DNA of 64,000 nt, taken from Cryoendolithus antarcticus (taxonomy: Eukaryota; Ascomycota; Dothideomycetes; Cladosporiales; Cladosporiaceae). Position numbers and translations under genes: made by a program. Positions 1 to 10,221 of the stretch are shown in pieces. The notes under the pieces are model-generated. The model had not been told where the DNA came from, ran no database searches, and saw nothing but the letters and a program-made list of their open reading frames with translations. How positions within the stretch are numbered: position 1 is the stretch's first letter; every line of letters begins with the position of its first letter. The stretch spans positions 1 to 64,000 of the forward strand of contig NAJO01000034.1 in the NCBI GenBank assembly GCA_002077065.1. The letters are read 5' to 3'.

Positions 1-732
1 CAAGGCGCTTCCTCCAGCCCCGGCCCAGCAGTCTGCTACATCCACGGCGGTGGCATGATCTGTCTCGGGCCAGAGCACTACGACGTCCCCATGAAAACCT
101 ACGTCACCCACACGGGCATCCCCTTCCTGCTTGTCGACTACCGTCTCGCGCCAGAAGTGCAGGCGCCTGTGCCCGTTACGGATAGCTATGCAGGGCTGAA
201 GTACCTCTTCGACCACGCCAGCGAACTTGGCGTCGACCCGGCCCGCGTAGCGCTCATGGGCGACTCGGCTGGTGGCGGCATTGCGGCGTCAGTGACGCAT
301 CTGGCGAAGCAGAAGTCCGGCCCCAAGATCGCGAAGCAGGTTCTCATCTACCCTATGCTCGACAACTTGAACACCTCCGAGGACCCCGACACTGCGCCCT
401 TCGCGACCTGGTCCGTGGATGACAACAAGACCGGCTGGGGTGCGCTTCTCGGCGATAAAGCTGGCTCCGAGTCCGTCCCTGTCACCGACGCCGCGGGTCG
501 GGCTAGCATTGAGGATCTGAAGGGTTTGCCACCGGCGTACATCGATGTGGGCGAGCTTGATATCTTTAGGGACGAGGATTTGGAGTATGCGAGGAAGCTT
601 GGGAAGGCTGGGGTTAGTGTTGAGTTTCACTTGTATCCTGGCGTGCCGCATGCTTTTGAGGCTTTTGCGCCTACGACGAAGATTGGGCAGGCGGCGGTGG
701 GGAATAGGTTGAAGTTTCTGGCAGGACTGTAA
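1..732 (+). CDS. Alpha/beta hydrolase, HSL/acetyl-esterase type (5' partial)
   Basis: The frame is open from the first base of the window, so the N terminus lies outside. It encodes the catalytic domain of a hormone-sensitive-lipase-like carboxylesterase. Visible landmarks in order are the oxyanion-hole motif HGGG near the left edge, the nucleophile elbow GDSAGG, an acid residue in the ELDIFRDED stretch, and the catalytic His in PHAFE close to the C terminus, which ends in LKFLAGL. The order and spacing match bacterial and fungal HSL-family esterases acting on short acyl esters, lactones or carbamates. The substrate cannot be read from the sequence. No intron is seen in the visible part. An internal ATG at 55 lies after HGGG and is not the start. 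Confidence 0.85.
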   Translation, partial: QGASSSPGPAVCYIHGGGMICLGPEHYDVPMKTYVTHTGIPFLLVDYRLAPEVQAPVPVTDSYAGLKYLFDHASELGVDPARVALMGDSAGGGIAASVTHLAKQKSGPKIAKQVLIYPMLDNLNTSEDPDTAPFATWSVDDNKTGWGALLGDKAGSESVPVTDAAGRASIEDLKGLPPAYIDVGELDIFRDEDLEYARKLGKAGVSVEFHLYPGVPHAFEAFAPTTKIGQAAVGNRLKFLAGL

Positions 733-1004
733 AAGGTGTGTAATGTGAGTGCGAGAAATCCAATTCGTAAGACTATATTGTGCCGTCATGTGATGTGCTG
801 CGCGGTCGTTTCTTGTTTGGATGATGACACGTCGGAGGGAGCGTGTGAGGTTCGTGAGGGTAGGTAGCGGCCGTTCCTGCCTGACAGTGGGCACAGTTCC
901 GTGTACATCAGTTCCTCTTCTCGTCTCTCTTCTCTCTTACCCACAGAGCGACTTTGCTCTCATGTACGCATAAGAACGCAGTCGCTTCCGCTAGGCGTGC
1001 TCCG

Positions 1005-1157
1005 ATGGCGAGGACGAAACAGACGGTTCGTAAGAGCACTGGTGGCAAAGCTCCGCGTAAGCAGGTTGCGGCAAAAGCAGCGAGGACAAGGATCAAGTCT
1101 AGACAAATAATTAAGTCGCTGGCAGTAAAGGCTCGTAGCATCCGCGTGGACTGGTAG
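1005..1157 (+). CDS. Histone H3 tail-only reading frame (no histone fold)
   Basis: A 50-codon frame starts MARTKQTVRKSTGGKAPRKQ and continues VAAKAAR, matching the canonical H3 N-terminal tail at almost every one of the first 26 residues after Met. The equivalents of R2, K4, R8, K9, S10, K14, R17, K18, K23 and R26 are kept. A7 is V, L20 is V, S22 is A and K27 is T. After that the similarity stops, and a basic stretch (TRIKSRQIIKSLAVKARS) runs to TAG. No frame downstream encodes the H3 core. It could be a relic of an H3 gene whose core was lost, or a short basic peptide mimicking the tail. The close protein match argues against chance. Whether it is expressed is unknown. Confidence 0.5.
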   Translation: MARTKQTVRKSTGGKAPRKQVAAKAARTRIKSRQIIKSLAVKARSIRVDW

Positions 1158-1218
1158 AGCTTCATGAATGACTGTGATATATCGTTTCAGCAAGATGTTT
1201 ATCGATTTGCTGTCCTAG

Positions 1219-2454
1219 TCAACTCCTCGCATCCCATCGTCTTCTCAACTCGTTTGCACGTCTCGCGGCTTCCACCCTTTGGTGAGCTTGTGCCTCTGCC
1301 TGGCTCGCAGCGTAGTCGGGCAGATCGTCTTCTTGTTCCATGTCATCATCCGCCATACCTCTCCAATCATCGATGGCTGCCTCGAGAGTCGCCACCGTGT
1401 CGAGCGGCGCATGTGGGCCTGATCGAAGAGTCTGACTATCGGATGGCAGCCACAGATCCAGCCCCGATGCTGAAGCTTGCAGTCGTTGTCGATGAGCTTC
1501 CGAGACGTGAGATATCTCGGGTAATGATGCGAGGTGCTGCAGAGCGTGTCTCGTTCTGGGTGTGTCTGCTATGGGCGATACAGACTCGCGGGTGACACTT
1601 GGATGCGTGACGTGCTGGCGACTTGAAGTCGACAACGGAGACAGCGAGTCGAGACCAACCATAGCTGCCGCGAACATACTGGCTTCCTGATCGCTATCGA
1701 AAGATGTGTCACTCCTGACCCGTGGGACTCTCGCTCGTTCGCCAGGTGGATATGTTTCGGCGCGCAATAGATCCTGATGTACGAATTCAGTATCCAGTCC
1801 CAGGTCATGGTCGAAGCGGAATGGCGTGCTCGGCTGACTGACAGATCGATACGAAGGATGCAATGTACCCGTGTCCGCGACAGTGTCGTATGGGTCATAC
1901 GGGCTGAGCTGTGGATAAAGTCGAGATAGGTCTGCAGCAGCCAGCGAAACCTCATTCAGTGGCTGTGGTCGGCGACGTGGCCGTGTGGCACTCAATGTCG
2001 AGCGATGTCGAACGGGCAGCGATGCAGGTGCGGGTGTCGTTGCTGGTGCTCCGCAGACGGAGTTGTTCGTTGAGTGAGGTCGCTCCAGGCGTTCTCGAAG
2101 ATCTTGCGAGGGCGGCCGCTGCCAGTCGGTCGGGCGATATGCCGCGGGTATGGTCGACCACTGACTTTGCGGAAGAGGGCTGGACCAGGCTTGCATTGTA
2201 CTTCGTCCCGTAGGTGACTCAACCGAGAGCCTAGACGTCGCATCTCGATGCTGCATATTTGATGACGGTCGAACGTCATGACTCCGGCGTATCGTCGAAG
2301 GCGATGCATATGTGAAGCGGATCTCATGATCTTTCGACGGACCAGACTGCATAGCGTAGTCTGACGACGCAAGATTAGCCAGGACATCGCGACAAAGCGA
2401 GACGCTCCTATAGAAGTCGACTTGCATCGCTAAATGTGTACAAGCGAGTTCCAT
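1219..2454 (-). CDS. Hypothetical low-complexity protein (411 aa)
   Basis: This is a single open frame from the ATG at 2454 to TGA at 1219; upstream in-frame codons have no earlier ATG. I do not recognise a domain. The N-terminal two thirds are rich in Ser, Pro, Arg and Thr and look disordered. The C terminus is ordered, with an acidic patch (MADDDMEQEDDLPDY) followed by a charged, probably helical AAS-Q-AEA-rich tail ending RRRWDARS. This LPDY-plus-helix ending is a pattern I associate with uncharacterised filamentous-fungal proteins, but no function follows from it. Its 3' end lies 61 bases from the H3-tail frame on the other strand, so the two are convergent. Confidence 0.55.
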   Translation of the reverse strand: MELACTHLAMQVDFYRSVSLCRDVLANLASSDYAMQSGPSKDHEIRFTYASPSTIRRSHDVRPSSNMQHRDATSRLSVESPTGRSTMQAWSSPLPQSQWSTIPAAYRPTDWQRPPSQDLRERLERPHSTNNSVCGAPATTPAPASLPVRHRSTLSATRPRRRPQPLNEVSLAAADLSRLYPQLSPYDPYDTVADTGTLHPSYRSVSQPSTPFRFDHDLGLDTEFVHQDLLRAETYPPGERARVPRVRSDTSFDSDQEASMFAAAMVGLDSLSPLSTSSRQHVTHPSVTRESVSPIADTPRTRHALQHLASLPEISHVSEAHRQRLQASASGLDLWLPSDSQTLRSGPHAPLDTVATLEAAIDDWRGMADDDMEQEDDLPDYAASQAEAQAHQRVEAARRANELRRRWDARS

Positions 2455-3564
2455 GGTGTCGGAGAGTTGTACAAAGGAAACTTTGGGCCGAAATGAAAAA
2501 GTGTTGGATCGCCGTACCTGCAGGTCATGTATTGGAGGAGCGCATGAAGTGGAACGGGATCGACCCCAGGATATACTCGTGTTGATCGTCAATGCTACAT
2601 GGCCAAGTTACCATATGGCGGCATCCGGCACAGGAATACTGCGGAGTGTTGGACGGATATGAGCCCTGCGGCGGTCACTCTGCCTCAATACTACCGCGCG
2701 CCTGATTATGTGCGCAGCAGCGGATCTTACGAGAGAGGAATGCTTCGCGATGAGAATGAAGTAAGATCGACACGAGTCTCGTCTGCCGTAGCGCAGCCCT
2801 GAACATGGTCCCAAGACGTCAATCGTATTCTGCTGTACAATTTTCAGCTGGTACATCTGACCTGGAATTACGGTCAGGCTCCCGAAGAGTAGCAGTACCC
2901 GGTCGCGTGGCGTTTTCTGATACGAGGTACCCTGTGGCGGCATGCTAATAGACTCAGCGCTTGGGAGCAGATCCTGAAGCTTGGCGTTCACGTCTATATT
3001 TGAATGTAGCATGATGATCGTCAAGATATGGGTATGAACACCGGAGGCCGAACCAGCCGACACAACGAGTTGGTTCAGCGGTCGGCGCAGTCGCCAATCC
3101 TCGAAATCATTCCAGAAGCGATACCGAGGGAACAGTTGCGACCTCGGACGCCTGTGCCGACGCTGTTGGGTACGATATATGCATACTCTGTATGTACGAC
3201 TCAGAGGTCGCGTGCCGTACAAAAGCCGATCGCGAGGATCTTAGCGATGCGCAGCAATGCAATTTAGGCGGGACATGTTATGCAGATGAAGATCGTAGTG
3301 GACCAATGCTGAAGGAATCGTGGCAGTGAAGTTCCAAGAATAACTCAGATAAATTGGATTACATAAACACCTTCCGAGTCATGGAGAATAAATGTACACC
3401 ATGCACTTCCTTATGCAATGATGTCTCGATGTCCAACTCGCTGTGTACAGATCTTATGCACAGATAGTGATTCGTGTAGCTTAACGCAAGAAGTCATGAT
3501 AGTCGACGGACACATGACCACACTGAGACCCGGCAGGAATCGACATAACAGACGCAGGTGTACC
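2455..3564. other. Intergenic, 1.1 kb
   Basis: It separates the 5' end of the 411-aa orphan from the 3' end of the aldolase gene. Frames of up to about 200 codons exist on the minus strand (2608-3222) but show no domain, and they start without ATG. Nothing else is recognisable. Confidence 0.5.
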
Positions 3565-4556
3565 TTATCTCTTGAAGCTAGCGTCGAGACTTTCCTCGAG
3601 CTGGTACTGCGGCTGAAACTCGACATATAGACTCTCCTGCAGAAGACGTCAGCGATCATAGCAACGACCTTATCCAGTAGTGAGATACGTACGGGATCGC
3701 CAGCTACCCTAGCAATGGCCGCGGCGTCATGATCTGGGATAATCCGCTTCGGTAACCGGGTCGCCTCGACCATGAGCTGAATCTGACAACTCTTCTCGAG
3801 CAAGGTGAACAAATATGCTGCCTCGTCGACCGTGGCACCAACAGTGATGAGACCGTGATTGACGAGAATGCTGGCTCTAGCATCACCCAGCGCTTGCGCG
3901 ATATTACTGCCCTCCGTGGATCCGAAGGCTATGCCGCCGTAGTCATCGTAGATTGTATGACCTTTGTAAAAGTAGCACACGTCCTGGTTGATCATGTCCA
4001 GGGGTCGACCGAAAGTAGCCCAAGCTTTACCGTACAAAGAGTGCGCATGGCAGATTGCATGCGCGTCGGGTCGAGCAAGATGGCAGGCGGCATGGATCGT
4101 GAATCCCGCAGCGTTCGCTGGAAGTGACTGCAGTGATGCGGTATCAGTATCCAAGCTCGTCGCATGCCCTCCTCACGCTATACACACCTTGTTACCACCA
4201 ACAACGTTACCTTGCATGTCGAGGCAGATCATGTCGCTGACTTCTAGGCAGGAATAGTGAATGCCTAGGGGATTGATCCAGAATCGGTCCTCGAATTCAG
4301 GGTCCCGCACGCTAATATGGCCAGCAATCCCTTCTGCATATCCCAGTCGACCAAACACACGGAACGCCGCAGCCAAGTGCTCAAGCTGCCATTGTCGTTT
4401 GCTTGAGATGTCGGAGAAATGCGGAATGCCAGGGGGAGCAATATTGCGGTGGCCCATCGATTGCAGTGGCGACAGTACGGGTGAGCTGGCATCGGTGCCC
4501 GACACGCTGATCACGACAGCGCGATCGCTTGTCACTGTTTCTGTAGTTGTGCTCAT
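3565..4556 (-). CDS. Class II aldolase/adducin-domain protein
   Basis: Three exons: 4188-4556, 3693-4127 and 3565-3636 (291 aa). The introns of 60 and 56 nt both have GT-AG ends, and joining them restores the family pattern around GGNK-SLPANAAGF and GDP-ESLYVEFQPQYQ. Family landmarks are AEGIAGHISVRDPEF (substrate-binding glycine region), the metal-binding histidines in ICHAHSLYGKAW, the NHGLITVG strand, and the C-terminal LYVEFQPQY ending. The class covers zinc-dependent aldolases and epimerases such as fuculose-phosphate aldolase and many fungal proteins of unknown substrate. Length and C terminus match the fungal meiotically-up-regulated-like or cytosolic subgroup. It is the first member of the metabolic block at 3.5-17.8 kb. 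The substrate is undetermined. Confidence 0.85.
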
Positions 4557-5089
4557 CTTAAGATGGGATGTGTTGACGTGACGAGAGAGAGACAGAACAC
4601 AGTATCAACCTACAGCCAGCGTGTAAAAGGCATTCGTTTGAAAAGGCAGCCATGACTGTGCTCGGGTTCGCTGCAGCGACGGAGTTCTGCACATTGGGGC
4701 GTTGTCGCGCCGAAAGCCTTGAGCAACTCGCAGTCATTGGAATCGATGGCTCTTCGCAAGACATGCTCATCGGACAGTCCGACGGTGTGTTTCTTATCTT
4801 TGCTGGTGCCACATGACTCGCGTGATGTGTCAACCTCGCGACATTATCGTCCTCCATCTACTCCGACATGCTGCCGACATGCGATGCTACGCCGTCGGAC
4901 CGTAGTCGAAGGTTCAGGGCGGTCGTCGCGCAGACAGGAGCCTTCGTGCAATCTTCATGGTCTGACGATGATTGGGTGGCGTGAGTCTGTTCGTGGGCTT
5001 CACGAGACAAAATCGCACTCGAGACCTTGATGATCAAGTCAGCCTGGTCGACGCACTCGAGCACTGACAAGCCAGTAAGGACCGTGATC
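4557..5089. other. Divergent promoter region, aldolase / P450
   Basis: The region of 533 bases lies between the aldolase start on the minus strand and the P450 start on the plus strand. No coding frame in it resembles a known protein. It should hold both promoters. An in-frame upstream ATG at 5030 would extend the P450 by 20 residues. Confidence 0.5.
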
Positions 5090-6734
5090 ATGCTAACATT
5101 GTACCTTGTTGTCGGAGTAGCATCAGCCTACTTGATCTACAATGTCCTCCTGGAGCCACTGTATCTCAGCCCGCTCAGCAGGATACCAGGACCCAAGCTG
5201 TATGCTCTGACCAAGTGGCGACTGGCTTTCGACGACTGGCGAGGTGTGCGTACTATCACTATCGACCGACTGCATCTCAAGTATGGTCCTGCAATACGCG
5301 TTGGCCCTTCGGAAGTGCACTTCAACAGCCTTGCCGCATTGCAGAAGATCTATGGTGCTGGCAGCGGCTTCGAGCGAACGACCTTCTATCGCATGTTCGA
5401 CGTGTATGGGCATCAGAACTTGTTCACTTTCCACTCCAGCAAGCAGCATGGCGATCGCAAGAAATTGCTCGCAAATGCATACTCGAAGTCTACGATGATG
5501 AAGCCTGCTGTAGCTGCGATGGTCGAGCGGAAGACGGAGCAGTACCTGCGTCTAGTCGAGGAGTATGGCGAGGCGCCAAACGATCTTTTCAAGACCTTGC
5601 ATTACTTCAGCATCGACAGCATCACCAATTTCCTCTATGGGCGTAGAAACGGTGGGACCAGCGCCCTCACTGGCAACGGTACCGATCGAGCGCTGCTCAT
5701 CGACATCTTCGATCCTGCACGGCGCAAACTGTCCTGGTTCGCTACTCATGCTCCAAGCCTCACCAAGTGGCTGTATACGAGGGTGAATTTGGCAGAAGCC
5801 CTTGTCCGCCCAATGCTCCCAATGCAGAAGCCGTCAACATACACTGGTATCCGCGCTCATGCTCTGCAAGCATTCCACAGATCTCGAAATGCAGCAGACA
5901 AGAGTGCTGGTGGTGAGCAGACCGTCATCAGTGAGCTGTTCAAGCATACCAATCTCCAGGATCTCGATGTCGCCTCAGAATGTGCCGATCACCTGCTTGC
6001 TGGCATCGACACCACCGCCGACACGCTCATGTTCATGTTCTGGGCACTGTCCCTTCCAAAGCACAAGCTTATTCAGCAGAGACTGGTAACAGAAGTCAAA
6101 GACATGCAGCTTACGAGCGATGGCAGCACGACGAATCTGGTCGAGGCTTCCGATAAGCTTCCGTACCTTGATGCTGTCATCAAAGAAAGTCTTAGACTCT
6201 ACGCACCTTTGCCTGCCTCTGAACCACGCCGCTTGCCAATGCGGGACACTGAGATTGATGGCTATACTGTTCCCGCCGGCACCGTTGTAGCAATGGCGCC
6301 ATATAGCTTGCATCGCAACTCGGAGGTGTTCGAGTCGCCCCTAGAGTTCAGGCCCGAAAGATGGCTTGAACCCGATGTCTCCGCCCAGAATCGCTGGTTC
6401 TGGGCCTTCAGTAGTGGTGGAAGGATGTGCATCGGCAAGCATCTGGCCATGGCTGAGATGACGAGTCTGTAAGTGATCGCATGTAATCACTTCACTGTTC
6501 GCGTCCTGTCACTGATAGCCCCATTCAGTACGGCTGCTGTCTATTGTAGATACCGCACTGCTATCGCGCCAGGATTTGAAGGCAAGTCACCAGCGATCAC
6601 ATCGAGGGTAGAAGTGTTCTTTGATCTTACGCAGCCATCCTTCGCTGTAAGTCAATCGGCCCTTGCTTATGACATGTCTATGGCTGACAGCCCTGCAGGA
6701 GCACGAATGTCCGATCGTATTCAAGAAGCAGTGA
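5090..6734 (+). CDS. Cytochrome P450 monooxygenase
   Basis: Exons 5090-6468, 6529-6646 and 6699-6734 encode about 510 aa. I chose the ATG at 5090 because it is followed directly by the hydrophobic signal anchor (MLTLYLVVGVASAYLIYNVL) typical of microsomal P450s; an in-frame ATG at 5030 is possible. Landmarks are the hinge LSRIPGPK, the I-helix AGIDTTADT, ExxR in KESLRLYAP, the PERW motif, and the heme loop FSSGGRMCIGKHLA with the Cys ligand. Splicing the last two small exons restores the usual fungal ending (TAIAPGFEG, then EHECPIVF). It is an ER-anchored oxygenase needing a P450 reductase. The P450 family number and substrate cannot be fixed here. It converges with the RidA gene. Confidence 0.88.
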
Positions 6735-6832
6735 GTCATCACAGACGGGCGGAGAGGAACAGTCGACATAGCTTCTCTACCACAACCACAAGTCTGATAT
6801 ACCGAGTCTTGCAATCGAATTTCTATACGTCT

Positions 6833-7323
6833 TCATGATCTGACAGCAGCTATCAATGACATCTCACACAATGCACCGGCCGGCAAAGCTTTCACAAACA
6901 CGCAAGTCCTCGGTGGCTTCGGATCTGGCATCAGCTACTTCTCATTAGCACGGTTTGCTCAAATATCGACCTTGCAGTGCCTTACTCGGACATATGCCTC
7001 GTTGAAAGCTGTGTAGTCGGCGGTGTTGGTGAGGAAAATGCTTGCAGACAGTACGTGCTCAAGCGAGCTGTTTGCCGACTGCAGAATCGCTGAGAGGTTG
7101 GCGAACAACTGCTCGGCTTGCGCAGAGACCTCGCTGCCGGCAAGTCTTCCTGTCACATCGCCTCCGATCTGTCCAGTGGTGTACACTGTTCCGTTGTGAA
7201 TCGAAGCATGGTCTTCATTTTGTCAACGGCGAGCTGGATTTGTTTCAAAATCCAGATAGACTTACGAAACAGGCCAGCTGGGAACGCGCAGGCGCGATCG
7301 GATAGCACTCGTGTGATGTCCAT
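6833..7323 (-). CDS. RidA/YjgF/UK114-family protein (imine/enamine deaminase-like)
   Basis: Proposed exons are 7266-7323, 6986-7212 and 6833-6916, giving about 122 aa, the usual family size. The core carries IHNGTVYTTGQIG, LSAILQSANSSLEHV and ASIFLTNTADYTAFNEAY, then PPRTCVFVKALPAGA. The Arg in PPRTC corresponds to the substrate-carboxylate Arg of RidA. These trimeric proteins hydrolyse reactive enamine or imine intermediates from PLP enzymes, and related fungal members sit in catabolic or biosynthetic clusters. Both acceptors used here are AAG rather than CAG or TAG, so junctions are less secure than in the neighbours. The C terminus ends early (LCEMSLIAAVRS) instead of the usual VEIECIA strand. 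Confidence 0.75.
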
Positions 7324-7815
7324 GACCTGTTACAAACGACTTCTTCCGTGTCTCGGCCGAGCTGGCTTGGCGCGCAAATTGCTCAGCTTCAATGTTCTCC
7401 TGTGCCACTGTCCGTCTTGAGCTTGCTGGTGTGTCGTATCGATTCACCACACGAGTGGTGTGGTCACTTGAGCATACGGCTATGTATACATTAGGGCCTA
7501 GACTGCACTGCTCTACCATGCAATGTGCGCCTATCTCTTATGTCGGGGTGCGCCTCCACGGTCGCATGATCCGTCCGACATATTGCCGCCCTGGCGGATC
7601 TTCACACCTGGGGCGTATCAACAAGCCAAGGACTCTGGACCACCACCAATGATTGTAGCAGGTGATCGTTATCAGTGAGGCTGCGGTAGGTGAACTAGTA
7701 TAAGTCAAGATGCGTCGTCAAGTTTCGGACAGTAAGGTTGGCATCTTTCTTTTCGCCATACCACTTGCAGATATCACTCGCAGGAGCAGGGTCTCTCCAC
7801 TACCATCACGACACA
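7324..7815. other. Divergent intergenic region, RidA / amino-acid permease
   Basis: The region of 492 bases lies between two divergently transcribed genes and contains no recognisable coding sequence. It presumably holds both promoters. Confidence 0.45.
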
Positions 7816-9735
7816 ATGGACGAGAAAACATCATCCAAAGTGGAGGGCGCTCCAGCCTCTCCGGATGCGAGCTTCGCTGCTGAAGGCGATAGCGTATTGA
7901 TCACAGCTGGCTCGGGTCACTTGAAGCGCGATCTGGGCCCTGCGCAGGTGCAGCTTTATGCCATTGGGGCAGCAATCGGTACTGGCGTCTTCGTCGCCAT
8001 GGGCAGCTCGCTGCCCACTGGAGGTCCTGCCGGACTATTTCTAGGCTTTGCTCTCTGGGCTGTTGTCATGTACGGCATCAACGAATGCTACGCCGAGATG
8101 GTCTGCTACGCCCCAGTGCCAGCCCCGTTCACCAGGTTCGCCGCTGAATGGGTTGATGAAGCCTTGGGTTTCGCTGTCAGCTGGGCATTCTACTTCAACC
8201 AGGCATTCCTCATACCCTTCGAGATCACTGCCCTGCACCGACTCATTGGCTTCTGGACTGACAAAATGCCTGTCGAGGCAACGACGTTCGCTGTCATCGC
8301 CCTGTACGCCTTATTCAACTGCCTCTCGGTGAAGTGGTTCGGCATCAGCGAATTCTATCTATCAATGGGCAAGCTGATACTGATATTGCTTACGTTCGCC
8401 TTCACCTTCATCACCATGCTGGGAGGCAATCCGCTCAATGATAGATATGGGTTTCGTTACTGGCAGAATCCGGTGCGCATGGAGTCCAAGTGTTGGTCAC
8501 AATGTAGATCATCTGCTAATACGCTCGTGTAGGGTGCCTTTGCTGAGTTCTTGACTGAGGGGCGGACTGGACGCTTCCTCGGGACGCTTAATTGCATGAC
8601 CTACGCTACATTCACGATCTGTGGTCCAGGTAAGTTCGTTGTCTGTCTGATATGAATTGTCATTTCTGACATATAGTCTCACTCCAGAGTTCGTCAGCAT
8701 GGTCGCAGCAGAGACCAGGTCGCCAAGACTGGTATTGCCGAATGCCTTCAGCTCTTTCAAGTATCGACTATTGTTCTTCTTCTGCGGTGCCGCCCTCGCT
8801 ATGGGTATCGTCATTCCATATGACGATGCGACACTCAATGGCATACTGAGCGGCGACCTTGCCGGCGGAGGGACTTCGGCTGCGTCACCATATGTGATCG
8901 CTATGCGTCGCATGAAGATCTCTGGCCTTCCACACTTCTTCAATGCCTTCGTCATGACCTCGGTCTTTTCATGCGGCAATGGCTATGTGTTCTCGAGCAG
9001 CAGGACTTTGTACACCATGGCCCTCGCGGGTCGCGCGCCAAGGTTCTTCACCAAGACTTTCAGAGGCGTGCCGGTGTATGCTGTCATGGTGGCTCTGGGC
9101 TTTTGTCTTCTGACGCTATTGGGTGTCAGCTCAAACACATCGAAAGTGATGGGTATATTATTACCCCTGTACATGTATGCTCAGCTGGATCTGACCATAT
9201 ATACAGGCTACTTCATCGCACTCGTTACTTGTAACCAACGTAAGTGCTCGAAAGCGATTGTCACATCGTGTTACAAGTGCCGAGAAATCGCCTGACTGAC
9301 GTATCTATAGTGCTGTGTTACATGTCGACCTGCATAACATACCTGTATTTTTACTATGGTATGAAGCGCCAAGGTCTTTCCCGCGACATCCTGCCTTATC
9401 GAAGCGTTCTGCAACCCTACGCAGCCTATGTCGGAGTGGTCATGACGATCGTCATGATTCTACTTCTCGGTTTCTATGTCTTCTTTCCTGGCCAATGGAG
9501 TATCATGTGGTTCTTCTTGAATTACGCATTCATCGGTGTGTTCATCGTGGCATACGTGGGCTGGAAGGTCATTCATGGGACAAAGCTCAGGTCGATCGGA
9601 GACGCAGATTTTGGCCTCGCGGGTGCTGTGAAGGAGATTGACGACTACGAAGAGCTTATTGAGTTCAACATGACGGGCTACTCGGGGTGGCTGGACAGGA
9701 TCTTTGGCGGGATGCGACAGCCGAAGAAGATCTAG
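7816..9735 (+). CDS. Amino-acid permease (fungal YAT/APC family)
   Basis: Four exons (7816-8472, 8533-8629, 8688-9239, 9311-9735) give 576 aa, the normal length for a yeast-type amino-acid transporter of the plasma membrane. After a short hydrophilic N terminus comes the TM1 signature, LYAIGAAIGTGVFVAMG, followed by about twelve hydrophobic segments. FTICGPEFVSMVAAETRSPR, just before the mid-protein loop, is the conserved family segment with the acidic residue and basic loop. The third exon starts with AG completing GAG (Glu). The C-terminal cytosolic tail ends MRQPKKI. It would import an amino acid by proton symport and fits the block as uptake step for the compound handled by the RidA protein and P450s. 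Specificity is unknown. Confidence 0.88.
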
Positions 9736-10221
9736 GTGTACACCATAGATATACACAATTATGCTTGCTTCAATGGCTTCCAAGGCAGCTTTTGCCTTGA
9801 ATGTATACCTGGCGTCAAAAGCAGGGTTGTGTGTTTCCGGCCATGGACCCCTGGGCGTGTCTTTCGAGAATTGAGTCTTTGCTGTTAGCAGCGCTAGGGA
9901 TCGAGTATTTGACACGTATGTTGTCCTTCGATCGGCACTGCCTCCACTTCTCTACAAGCTCAATTACTACCATCGAGCTGCGTCAGTGGTCGCAGCTGTA
10001 GTGAGATTACGCCGCCTCAATTGCGAGGGACTTGAGGAAATGATTGAATATCGACGAGTTAGACTTGACTCTCGAGGCCACTACAATGTCAACGCGGCTG
10101 TTGCGGACGCTTTGACAGCCGCGTAGTCGCAGTCCAGGGTTGCGGAGAAGCAAAGATCCAGCATCGGATATACACACGATGCGATAATGACATGAATTGA
10201 GACATTATAGATCCTATCACA
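9736..10221. other. Convergent intergenic region, permease / CYP504
   Basis: The region of 486 bases lies between two 3' ends. It has no coding signal. It contains the perfect hairpin listed separately at 10093-10123. Confidence 0.5.
10093..10123. repeat. Perfect 9-bp inverted repeat (hairpin)
   Basis: CGCGGCTGT at 10093-10101 is mirrored by ACAGCCGCG at 10115-10123 around a 13-nt loop. It lies about midway in the convergent gap between the permease and CYP504 3' ends. It could fold in either transcript. Its role is unknown. Confidence 0.6.

Noticed and set aside
2608..3222. 204-codon minus-strand frame
   Set aside because: No ATG start, no domain-like pattern and composition like surrounding intergenic DNA.
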